From NCBI GenBank assembly GCA_947468785.1, contig CANIMS010000002.1:1-22357 (forward strand): DNA of 22,357 bases, given 5' to 3'. This stretch comes from Betaproteobacteria bacterium. Its GTDB lineage: Bacteria; Pseudomonadota; Gammaproteobacteria; Burkholderiales; Burkholderiaceae. The translations under genes were made by a program, and so were the position numbers. Under the pieces are notes generated by a model. That model saw nothing but the letters and a program-made list of their open reading frames with translations, was not told where the DNA came from and made no database searches. This document shows, one piece after another, positions 1 through 6,931 of the stretch. Position 1 is the first letter of the stretch, and each line of letters opens with the position of its first letter.

Positions 1-434
1 CAAGAGATAATGCGCTAGATTGTATTGCTGGCTATAGCGTATTTAATGATGGCAGTATCCGTAACTATCAACGCAAAACCACCCAATGGACGATAGGCAA
101 GAATTTTGATCAAACAGGCGGGTTTGGCCCATGCTTAGTTACGCCAGATGAACTTCCTCCCGGTGCACATGGCTTGCAAATTCAGTCACGCCTGAATGGG
201 GCTGTTATGCAAAATGCCAATACCAAAGACTTTTTATGGGATGTTGCTGAAACTATAGTGTTGATTACTGAATGCATGACTTTAGAGCCTGGTGATGTGG
301 TCATTACTGGGACGCCAGCTGGTGTTGGGTATGCAAGAACGCCGCCCGTATTTATGAAGCCTGGCGATGTTTGTGAAATTGAAGTTGAAGGCATTGGAAT
401 CTTGACTAACACTATCAAAGATGAGCAGACATGA
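1..434 (+). CDS. Fumarylacetoacetate hydrolase (FAH) family protein, C-terminal part (5' end outside window)
   Basis: The reading frame (codons from base 3) is open to the left edge, so only about the last 143 residues are seen. They match the catalytic C-terminal half of FAH-family enzymes, which hydrolyse or decarboxylate acylpyruvates using Mg2+. Visible marks are the WTIGKNFD segment, the SRLNGAVMQ strand-turn, the core motif GDVVITGTPAGVG and the closing EIEVEGIGILTN strand. The stop codon overlaps the start of the next gene by 4 bases (ATGA), so it is translationally coupled to a Bug solute-binding protein. That suggests it acts on an imported organic acid or a metabolite of it. The substrate cannot be read from this part; acylpyruvase, fumarylpyruvate hydrolase and 2-hydroxyhepta-2,4-diene-1,7-dioate isomerase are all possible. 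Confidence 0.88.
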   Translation, partial: RDNALDCIAGYSVFNDGSIRNYQRKTTQWTIGKNFDQTGGFGPCLVTPDELPPGAHGLQIQSRLNGAVMQNANTKDFLWDVAETIVLITECMTLEPGDVVITGTPAGVGYARTPPVFMKPGDVCEIEVEGIGILTNTIKDEQT

Positions 435-1387
435 AAAAAATAATTTGGATGGTTCTTGGACTGGCTTTTTGCATCGGCGCCCAAGCGCAAACGTATCCTC
501 AGGGTCCTGTGAAATTGGTTGTGCCTTTGACACCAGGGTCTGGCGCTGACACTGCTGCTCGTATAGTTGCCAAGTACCTTAATAAAGTCTGGCAGCAGCC
601 AGTTGTGGTCGAAAACAAACCGGGTGCTGGTGGATTGATTGGTACTGGTGCTGTATCTAATGCGGAGGCAAACGGGCAAACGCTATTATTTCAGTCGGTC
701 ACTTTTGCAACCAATCCTGCGACTTATAAAAAGTTGCCCTACGATTTGGCTAAGCCCATGGTAAATATTGCTTATGTGGGTGATACCCCATATGTCATGG
801 TTACCTCACCTGATGGACCTTACAAGTCAATCAAAGATATTATTGCTGCGGCAAAAGCAAAACCGGGAGAGATTCCTTTTGCATCCGTGGGCGTAGGCAG
901 CTCTACTCATTTTGCTGCCGAGTATTTTATTCAGGCAGCTGGAATTAAGATGAATCATATTCCTTTAAAAGGTGGCCCTGAAGCAATACAAGAGGTCATG
1001 TCAGGCCGCATTGCTTTTTGTATGGCATCTTTAAGCACTGCTCTTGGGCAAATTAAAGGTGGCAAGTTATTGGCACTCGGTGTTGCGAGTAAGAATCGTT
1101 CTCCGGCTGCCACGGATATTCCTACGATTGCGGAACAGGGATTCCCCAATTTTGATATGAGTCTATGGTTTGGTGTGTGGGCGCCTTATGGTACCCCTGC
1201 AGCAATTGTGCAAAAGGTGAATAATGATTTAGCAAAAGCAATGCAAGATCCAGAGGTACGTGAGGCTTATGCAAAGGTTGGCATCGAGCCAAAACAAATG
1301 TCAGCAGAAGAGTTTAATAAGTTTGTAAAAGAAGAAATTTCAAGGTATCAAAAAATTGCAACAAATGCACAAATCGAATTGCAATAG
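431..1387 (+). CDS. Bug/TctC family tripartite tricarboxylate transporter substrate-binding protein
   Basis: A 318-residue exported binding protein of the usual family length. Residues 1-19 form a signal peptide (MKKIIW, hydrophobic core, GAQAQ) with likely cleavage after AQA. The mature N-terminus carries the family pattern YPQGPVKLVVPLTPGSGAD, where the Asp of GAD normally contacts the ligand carboxylate through water. Other family marks are NKPGAGGLIG, LPYDLAK, the IPLKGGPEA loop and TIAEQGFPNF. Bug proteins bind carboxylates in the periplasm and often occur without a transporter beside them; no TctA or TctB gene is in this window. It sits between two FAH-family genes, overlapping the first by 4 bases and lying 15 bases before the second, so its ligand is probably related to the substrate of those hydrolases. 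The ligand itself is unknown. Confidence 0.93.
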   Translation: MKKIIWMVLGLAFCIGAQAQTYPQGPVKLVVPLTPGSGADTAARIVAKYLNKVWQQPVVVENKPGAGGLIGTGAVSNAEANGQTLLFQSVTFATNPATYKKLPYDLAKPMVNIAYVGDTPYVMVTSPDGPYKSIKDIIAAAKAKPGEIPFASVGVGSSTHFAAEYFIQAAGIKMNHIPLKGGPEAIQEVMSGRIAFCMASLSTALGQIKGGKLLALGVASKNRSPAATDIPTIAEQGFPNFDMSLWFGVWAPYGTPAAIVQKVNNDLAKAMQDPEVREAYAKVGIEPKQMSAEEFNKFVKEEISRYQKIATNAQIELQ

Positions 1388-1402
1388 TTAAAAGGAGAAA
1401 CG

Positions 1403-2200
1403 ATGTCAAATAATCAAAAAGTTACCCGCCGTAATGCTCTTAAGTTAGGCATTGGGGCGACTGTCTTGGGTGCCTCTGGTATGTCACAGGCTCATCAGCA
1501 AGATGTAAAAACACCTTTCCCCGTAGATCAAGTGCTAATCCCGATTGCTGGTAGCGATCAAGAGTTTCCTGTACGCCGTGTCTACTGTATTGGCCGTAAC
1601 TATGCTGCGCATGCTAGAGAAATGGGTTCAGATCCTACACGTGAACCCCCATTCTTTTTTCAAAAGCCAACCGATGCCATTCAGTTTGTTGCGCCAACTA
1701 AGATTGTCGACCATCCATATCCTTCATTAACTAAAAATTATCACTATGAAGTGGAATTGGTTGCAGCCCTTAATAAAGGCGGCAAAAATATTCCAGTAGA
1801 TAAGGCTTTGGATTTAGTCTATGGTTACGCTTTAGGTCTAGATATGACTCGCAGGGATTTGCAGCGCTTTATGGGTGATCAGAAGAAGCCTTGGGAGATT
1901 GGTAAGTCTTTTGATCGTTCAGCTCCTATTGGCCCCATCTTTCCGGTAGCCAAAACAGGACATTTCATCAAAGGCAATATTGAACTTTCTGTGAATGGCG
2001 TAGTCAAACAAAAAGCAGATTTGAGTCAAATGATTTGGTCAGTAGCAGAACAAATCTCTAAGCTTTCTGAAGCAAATGAATTATTCCCTGGCGATATTAT
2101 CTATTCAGGAACACCTGAAAATGTTGGGCCAGTTGTCAAGGGTGATGTCATCCGTTGCCAGATTGTTGGGTTACCTGATCTCTCAATCAAGATCGTGTAA
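1403..2200 (+). CDS. FAH-family hydrolase with a twin-arginine (Tat) export signal
   Basis: A 265-residue protein whose start follows a good ribosome binding site (AAAGGAG, 6 bases upstream). Residues 8-14 read TRRNALK, close to the Tat consensus (S/T-R-R-x-F-L-K), followed by a weakly hydrophobic stretch LGIGATVLGASG and a likely cleavage after SQA at residue 30. The rest is a full FAH fold: the RRVYCIGRNYAAHA lid region, the acidic metal ligands in HYEVEL (Glu residues near 117 and 119), the LGLDMTRRD helix, WEIGKSFD, and GTPENVG in place of the common GTPxGVG. Known family members are mostly cytoplasmic Mg2+ enzymes, so a folded, exported version would act in the periplasm. It follows the Bug gene by 15 bases. 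Fumarylpyruvate-type hydrolase is the closest general description; the substrate is not determined. Confidence 0.9.
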   Translation: MSNNQKVTRRNALKLGIGATVLGASGMSQAHQQDVKTPFPVDQVLIPIAGSDQEFPVRRVYCIGRNYAAHAREMGSDPTREPPFFFQKPTDAIQFVAPTKIVDHPYPSLTKNYHYEVELVAALNKGGKNIPVDKALDLVYGYALGLDMTRRDLQRFMGDQKKPWEIGKSFDRSAPIGPIFPVAKTGHFIKGNIELSVNGVVKQKADLSQMIWSVAEQISKLSEANELFPGDIIYSGTPENVGPVVKGDVIRCQIVGLPDLSIKIV

Positions 2201-2204
2201 TGCA

Positions 2205-2230
2205 TTAGCGGGCTCCTAGGAGCCCGCTAA
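2205..2230. terminator. 26-bp perfect palindrome between convergent operons, probable bidirectional terminator
   Basis: The left half TTAGCGGGCTCCT is followed directly by its exact reverse complement, giving an 11-bp GC-rich stem with a CTAG loop in RNA. It begins 4 bases after the FAH stop codon and ends 24 bases before the end of the convergent cupin gene, the expected site for a two-way terminator. No run of T follows on either strand, so it is not a textbook intrinsic terminator. It could instead protect the mRNA 3' end or bind a protein as a duplex. Confidence 0.55.
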
Positions 2231-2254
2231 GTTCTGATATTGGTAATAGTGCTC

Positions 2255-2644
2255 TTAAGGGCGTATTACTCTAGCTGGATTTTCTTCGTAGGGTGGTGAA
2301 TAAATCACCAACAGTTTTACTGGCTCATCACTAATGACAGTAAAAACGTGCATTGCATCGGCTGGAAAAAAACAAGCGTCACCAGGACCCATTTCACAAA
2401 CTTCCCCATTGACTTCTGCTCTTGCACGACCTTCTAGCATGTAGCAGACCTGTTCAATCCCAGGGTGTGCATGAGGCAGGGCGCCTTTCCCTTTTTCAAT
2501 GGTGCCATGCAAAACTTCTAGCTGTTTTGCGCCCACGGTTTCTGTACCAATAATTCTGCGGTTCACTGTTCCTAAATGATTTGCTGGGTGGTAGCCTTCT
2601 ACCTCGCCAGCCTTAACAAAGTAACGTGATTTAGTTGCACTCAT
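2255..2644 (-). CDS. Small single-domain cupin protein
   Basis: A 129-residue cytoplasmic protein with one cupin_2 barrel. Cupin motif 1 is PHAHPGIEQVCYMLEG, with candidate metal ligands His58, His60 and Glu64. Motif 2 is GPGDACFFPADAMH, with His99 as the fourth ligand, so a mononuclear metal site should be intact. Its start has a GAGAGAG stretch upstream as a purine-rich ribosome binding site. It is the last gene of the six-gene operon, 20 bases after the acyl-CoA dehydrogenase. Such stand-alone cupins may be dioxygenases, isomerases or simply ligand-binding proteins; the sequence does not decide, and the operon only suggests a link to organic-acid breakdown. Confidence 0.9.
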   Translation of the reverse strand: MSATKSRYFVKAGEVEGYHPANHLGTVNRRIIGTETVGAKQLEVLHGTIEKGKGALPHAHPGIEQVCYMLEGRARAEVNGEVCEMGPGDACFFPADAMHVFTVISDEPVKLLVIYSPPYEENPARVIRP

Positions 2645-2664
2645 TTTTTACTCTCTCAATGGGA

Positions 2665-3828
2665 TTAATAGGATTTAGGAAGGCCCAAGACCTTTTCCGC
2701 AATAAAACAGAGGATCAGTTGCGGGCTTACGGGCGCTAGGCGAGGAATCCAAGATTCGCGCAGATAGCGCTCTACATGGTATTCCTTGGCATAGCCCATA
2801 CCGCCATGGGTCATGATGGCATTTTCGCAAGCATGAAAGCAAGCTTCCCCTGCAAGGTATTTAGCGGCATTCGCTTCAGCAGCGCAAGAATCATTGTTGT
2901 CATACAGACTAGCTGCCTTAAAGACCATCAGGTTCGCAGCCTCAAGTTCCATCCAAGATTTTGCAAGCGGGTGTTGAATCCCTTGATTTTGACCAATAGG
3001 GCGATCAAATACGATGCGCTCTTTGGCATACAGTGCTGCTCTTGCAAGCGCTACCTGACCTAGGCCAATCGCTTCGGCGGCAATTAAAATGCGTTCAGGA
3101 TTGAGGCCATGTAGGATATAGGAAAAGCCCTTACCCTCTTCGCCGATGAGATCGGCTACTGGGACCTTGAGCCGATCAATAAAGACTTCATTGGAATCAA
3201 CGCACTTACGACCCATCTTCTCAATTTCTCTGACATCAATACAGGAGCGATCAAGATCGGTATAAAACAATGACAAGCCTTCGGTTCCCTTAGCGTCCTC
3301 AATAGGCGTAGTGCGGGCTAAGAGCAGAATTTTGTTGGCAACCTGAGCAGTGGAGATCCAGATTTTTTGACCGCTGACCAAATAGTGATCACCCTGTTTT
3401 TCAGCCTTGGTAGTGAGTTTGAGAGTGTTTAAGCCTGCATTGGGTTCTGTAACGCCAAAGCACGCACGATCTTTGCCTGCAATGAGGGGAGGTAGCCAGC
3501 GCTTCTTTTGTTCATCGGATCCGAAGACGACTACTGGGTGCAAGCCAAAAATATTCATATGAACTGCAGATGCACCAGACATGCCAGCACCACTGCCAGA
3601 AATAGTGCGCATCATGAGGGCAGCTTCAGTGATGCCGAGACCCGCTCCACCATATTCAGTAGGCATTGCAATGCCAAGCCACCCCGCATCGGCTAGTGCT
3701 TTATGGAAATCAAGAGGGAAGTCACCAGTCTGATCTTTTTTGAGCCAGTACTCCGCATCAAATGGTTTGCAGAGTTTTTCAATCGCATCTTGGATTTGTA
3801 ACTGCTCAGGTGTGAACTGAAAATTCAT
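2665..3828 (-). CDS. Acyl-CoA dehydrogenase, catalytic Glu in the isovaleryl-CoA dehydrogenase position
   Basis: A 387-residue FAD enzyme of normal family length that introduces a 2,3-double bond into an acyl-CoA and passes electrons to ETF. The N-terminal helical domain is followed by the FAD/substrate segment ACFGVTEPNAGLN (about 122-134), QKIWIST (154-160) and the C-terminal bundle with THGGMGYAKEYHVERYLRE (340-358). The usual catalytic Glu of short- and medium-chain enzymes, near the C-terminus, is replaced (the region reads PRLAPVSPQ). A Glu is present in GLNPER (Glu245), the place used by isovaleryl-CoA dehydrogenase (DLER). Its start overlaps the CoA-transferase stop by 4 bases (ATGA). 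In context it may oxidise a branched acyl-CoA made by that transferase. Substrate assignment is inference. Confidence 0.93.
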   Translation of the reverse strand: MNFQFTPEQLQIQDAIEKLCKPFDAEYWLKKDQTGDFPLDFHKALADAGWLGIAMPTEYGGAGLGITEAALMMRTISGSGAGMSGASAVHMNIFGLHPVVVFGSDEQKKRWLPPLIAGKDRACFGVTEPNAGLNTLKLTTKAEKQGDHYLVSGQKIWISTAQVANKILLLARTTPIEDAKGTEGLSLFYTDLDRSCIDVREIEKMGRKCVDSNEVFIDRLKVPVADLIGEEGKGFSYILHGLNPERILIAAEAIGLGQVALARAALYAKERIVFDRPIGQNQGIQHPLAKSWMELEAANLMVFKAASLYDNNDSCAAEANAAKYLAGEACFHACENAIMTHGGMGYAKEYHVERYLRESWIPRLAPVSPQLILCFIAEKVLGLPKSY

Positions 3829-5015
3829 TTTTTAGTTCCTGAACGAATCAAGGTCTCAATCGCATCTTCCGCGTAGCCCAAACCCCTGAGTATTTCTGCA
3901 GTGTGTTGCCCTAAAGCGGGAGCTGGGCTGAGATCTTCTTTCGCTGGAGTCTCAGACCAAGATACTGGGCTCTTCATCACCCGAATTTTTCCTTCAGTAG
4001 GGTGATTCTCGGTATAAATGAAGGATTTACTGTTGAGGTGTTCATCGGCAATCAGATCATCAATAGAATTCATGGCCTGATTCGGTAAATCAAATTGATC
4101 AAGTAGTTGGTGCCATTGAGCAGTAGTTTTTGTCCTCATGATGGCTTCTACTTCTTGATAAACTTGGTCAATATTATTGGCACGATTGACGTGAGTGCAA
4201 AAAATTTCTTCTTGTAGACGCTCTGGCTGACCAATTGCCTCAAAGAAGCTTTTCCAATGCTTGTCGTTATAAATCAGAATAGATATGTATCCATCCTGCG
4301 TAGCGTAAGGCTTACGGTAGGGTGACAAGAGACGGGCATATCCAGATTTGCCAATCGGCGGAATAAACGATTCTCCCCCCAGGTGATCTCCCAGAATAAA
4401 TTGGGTGATTGATTCAAACATCGGCACCACAATGTGCTGTCCTTTGCCTGTTTTCTCTCTGGCATAAAGGGCTGAAGTAACTGCATAGACGGAGTGCAGC
4501 CCAGTGACTCTATCGCCTAAAGTAGTGGGCGCATAACGTGGCTCATGAATTCCGTATTGCTGCATCAGCCAAGGCACCCCAGCAGCACCTTGTATTAAAT
4601 CATCGTAGGCAGGCTTGTCGGCATAAGGACCATCTAGACCAAAGCCAGAGCAGGATACATAAATAATTTTATCGTTTACTTTCTTTAAATCTGCATAACC
4701 AAGACCAAGTCGATCAAGCGCCTGTGGACGGATATTAGAAATAAATACATCTACTGTTTTTGCAATATCGATTGCTGCTTGTTTAGAGGCAGGATCTTTT
4801 AGATCAAGCACTACACTTTTTTTGCCACGATTGGCCTGCAAAAAGATGTGCCCCATTTTTGGATTTCTCATAGGGCCGACATCCCGCATATTGTCGCCAT
4901 CCGGCGTTTCAATCTTGATAATTTCAGCACCCATCGATGCCAAAATTTGGGTTGCAAAGGGCCCTAGAATGACTGCGGTTAAATCTAATATACGAACGCC
5001 AGCTAATGGGCCCAT
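3825..5015 (-). CDS. CaiB/BaiF family CoA-transferase
   Basis: A class III CoA-transferase of 396 residues, a typical length. The N-terminus GPLAGVRILDLTAVILGP is the family hallmark, followed by GAEIIKIETPDGD, NRGKKSVVLDLK and ISNIRPQALDRLGLGY. The PAYDDLIQGAAG segment contains the catalytic Asp (Asp138 counted from the chosen start), which forms the aspartyl-CoA thioester intermediate. The ATG at 5013-5015 is preferred over the GTG codon just before it because AAGGA lies 5 bases upstream of the ATG and only 2 upstream of the GTG. It follows the Bug gene by 22 bases and overlaps the dehydrogenase by 4. It probably activates an imported carboxylate with CoA from a donor such as succinyl-CoA or acetyl-CoA; acceptor and donor are not known. 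Confidence 0.93.
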   Translation of the reverse strand: MGPLAGVRILDLTAVILGPFATQILASMGAEIIKIETPDGDNMRDVGPMRNPKMGHIFLQANRGKKSVVLDLKDPASKQAAIDIAKTVDVFISNIRPQALDRLGLGYADLKKVNDKIIYVSCSGFGLDGPYADKPAYDDLIQGAAGVPWLMQQYGIHEPRYAPTTLGDRVTGLHSVYAVTSALYAREKTGKGQHIVVPMFESITQFILGDHLGGESFIPPIGKSGYARLLSPYRKPYATQDGYISILIYNDKHWKSFFEAIGQPERLQEEIFCTHVNRANNIDQVYQEVEAIMRTKTTAQWHQLLDQFDLPNQAMNSIDDLIADEHLNSKSFIYTENHPTEGKIRVMKSPVSWSETPAKEDLSPAPALGQHTAEILRGLGYAEDAIETLIRSGTKK

Positions 5016-5020
5016 CACAT

Positions 5021-5025
5021 TCCTT
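5021..5025 (-). promoter_or_regulatory. Ribosome binding site deciding the CoA-transferase start
   Basis: AAGGA on the minus strand, 5 bases before the ATG at 5013-5015. The in-frame GTG at 5016-5018 would leave only 2 bases of spacing, so the ATG is the likelier start. Confidence 0.6.
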
Positions 5026-5037
5026 AATATTTTTTAA

Positions 5038-6003
5038 TTAGTTGATTTCAGACTTGATGCCAGATTGAATGATTAACTTACCCCAGAAAGCCATTTGATC
5101 GCTGACATATTGCGCAAAATCTTGTGGGTTTTTGGATGGCCAAACTACAAATCCAAGTTGCGCCAATTTAGCTTGCACTTCTTTATCCTTTAATGCCTCT
5201 TGAATAGCTGCATTGACTTTATCAACTATAGGTTTTGGAAGATTGGCTGGACCAAACACGCCATTCCAAGACACGACATCAAAGCCCTGAATAGTTTTGG
5301 CAATAGGGGGTACATTTGGCAGTTGAGCATAAGGTCTATTGCCAGTTAAGCCAATTGGACGTACCTTGCCTGCTTTGATCATGCCCATGCCTGATCCAGT
5401 ATCTACAACATAAACCTGAATTTGGTTGCCGATCAAATCCGTTAGGGCTTGTGGGCTTGATTTGTATGGAATTTGTGTCATGCCGATCTTGGTTAAGTAC
5501 ATGATCGTTTCAGTGGTGACTAATGAAGTGCTATTTGGTGTGCCATAGGACAGTTTGCCTGGGTTTGCTTTAGCGTAATCAATCAGCTCTTGAACAGTTT
5601 TAACAGGCAAGTCGTTATTAACAGTCAGTACAAATGGAAGCTCACCAACCCGTGCAATCGGTGTGAAATCTTTGATTGGATCGTATTTTAGATTTTGAAA
5701 TAAATAAGGATTTGCGGAGTGAGAGGTGTTGGTAGTCATCAGCAGGGTATATCCATCTGGTTTAGCAGACGCCACTAATTGGGCACCAATTTGAGCGCTT
5801 GCACCTGGTTTGTTATCTACGATGACTGGCTGCCCTAAGATGCCTCCCATCTTGGTGGCCATGATCCTAGCGACTGCATCAGTTCCGCTTCCTGCAGCAA
5901 ACGGCACCACGAGAGTGATGTTAGAAGAGGGGTAACTTTGTGCAGCAACCTGAAGTGAGATTGCGCTGAATGCAATTGTGAGTAATTTAAGAAATTGATG
6001 CAT
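5038..6003 (-). CDS. Bug/TctC family substrate-binding protein, in acyl-CoA degradation operon
   Basis: A 321-residue exported binding protein. A signal peptide covers residues 1-21 (HQFLKLLTIAFSAISLQVAAQ, cleavage likely after VAA). Family patterns are SYPSSNITLVVPFAAGSGTD with the ligand-loop Asp, NKPGASAQIGAQLVA, LKYDPIKDFTPIARVG, the second ligand loop IPYKSSPQAL, and NVPPIAKTIQGF. The start lies inside the 3' end of the HMG-CoA lyase gene, a 17-base overlap, with GGAG 6 bases ahead of the ATG. It is thus expressed with cytoplasmic CoA-ester enzymes, so its ligand is likely the free acid that the operon degrades. No membrane subunits (TctA/TctB) are nearby, and it would need partners from elsewhere in the genome. 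Ligand identity is inference. Confidence 0.93.
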   Translation of the reverse strand: MHQFLKLLTIAFSAISLQVAAQSYPSSNITLVVPFAAGSGTDAVARIMATKMGGILGQPVIVDNKPGASAQIGAQLVASAKPDGYTLLMTTNTSHSANPYLFQNLKYDPIKDFTPIARVGELPFVLTVNNDLPVKTVQELIDYAKANPGKLSYGTPNSTSLVTTETIMYLTKIGMTQIPYKSSPQALTDLIGNQIQVYVVDTGSGMGMIKAGKVRPIGLTGNRPYAQLPNVPPIAKTIQGFDVVSWNGVFGPANLPKPIVDKVNAAIQEALKDKEVQAKLAQLGFVVWPSKNPQDFAQYVSDQMAFWGKLIIQSGIKSEIN

Positions 6004-6931
6004 GTTGATCTCCTGTTAATTTTTTTGCAGCTATGGCCCTACCAACGCGTGATGCATTCGTTTTACCAGTAGCCCTTGTTATGTATTCACCAATTTTGAC
6101 AGCAGCATCGAAGTCTATTCCAGTTTCGATACCTAAGCCTTTGAGCATATATAAAACATCTTCTGTAGCGACATTGCCAGTGGCGCCTTTAGCATAAGGA
6201 CAGCCACCTAGGCCTGCGATAGAGGAATGAAAAATACTAACGCCTACTTGCATTGCTGCATAGATATTCGCAAGGGATTGCCCATAAGTATCATGAAAGT
6301 GTCCTGAAAATTGCTCTTTGGGCGCGAAGGCGAAGAGACTCTCAAAGACGGCCGCGATCTGGCCCGGGGTTCCTACCCCAATCGTGTCAGCAATATCAAT
6401 CTCATCGCAACCCAAGTCCATCATTCTTTTTACTACCTCAGCCACTTGAGGAGGCTCTACAGAGCCTTCGTAAGGGCAGCCAAAGGAGCAGGAAATGCTA
6501 CCCCGAATACGAATACCATCTTGCTTAGCAGCTTTTGCAACTGGCGCAAATCGCTCAACAGATTCAGTAATGCTGCAATTGATATTTTTTTGAGCAAATG
6601 CTTCAGATGCTGCAGAGAAAATGACGATCTCACCTACCTTAGCGGCTAAGGCAGCTTCATACCCTTTCATATTCGGGGTGAGTGCTGAGTAAATCGTGCC
6701 TGGCTTTCTGGTGATCGCCGCCATGACTTCATCACTACCGGCCATTTGCGGAATCCATTTAGGAGAAACAAAAGAGGCCGCTTCTATATTAGGGAAGCCA
6801 GCACTGGAAAGTTGATTAATCAGATTCACTTTGACATCAATCGGAACAAATTCTTTTTCGTTCTGTAGTCCATCTCGTGGACCTACCTCTACGATCTTGA
6901 CGTATTTTGGAAGAGTAGAAGATGAGCTCAT
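5987..6931 (-). CDS. Hydroxymethylglutaryl-CoA lyase
   Basis: A 314-residue TIM-barrel lyase that splits 3-hydroxy-3-methylglutaryl-CoA into acetyl-CoA and acetoacetate. The N-terminal motif VEVGPRDGLQNE supplies Arg19 and the metal ligand Asp20. GHFHDTYG gives metal-binding His211 and His213, and the signature GLGGCPYAKGATGNVATED contains the active-site loop Cys244. All key residues are present and the length fits bacterial MvaB/LiuE enzymes. The start overlaps the stop of the upstream hydratase gene by 4 bases, so the hydratase and lyase steps are translationally coupled. This gives the operon its end product, acetoacetate. The symbols mvaB, liuE or hmgL are all used for this family. Confidence in the reaction is high. 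Confidence 0.95.
   Translation of the reverse strand: MSSSSTLPKYVKIVEVGPRDGLQNEKEFVPIDVKVNLINQLSSAGFPNIEAASFVSPKWIPQMAGSDEVMAAITRKPGTIYSALTPNMKGYEAALAAKVGEIVIFSAASEAFAQKNINCSITESVERFAPVAKAAKQDGIRIRGSISCSFGCPYEGSVEPPQVAEVVKRMMDLGCDEIDIADTIGVGTPGQIAAVFESLFAFAPKEQFSGHFHDTYGQSLANIYAAMQVGVSIFHSSIAGLGGCPYAKGATGNVATEDVLYMLKGLGIETGIDFDAAVKIGEYITRATGKTNASRVGRAIAAKKLTGDQHASIS

Noticed and set aside
182..679. A 165-codon open frame on the minus strand
   Set aside because: It lies opposite the FAH and Bug genes, has no family pattern and no ribosome binding site, and is best explained as an antisense shadow of real coding sequence.
6253..6649. Two overlapping plus-strand open frames within the HMG-CoA lyase region
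   Set aside because: They are antisense to a well-conserved lyase with all catalytic residues; their translations look like random low-complexity sequence.
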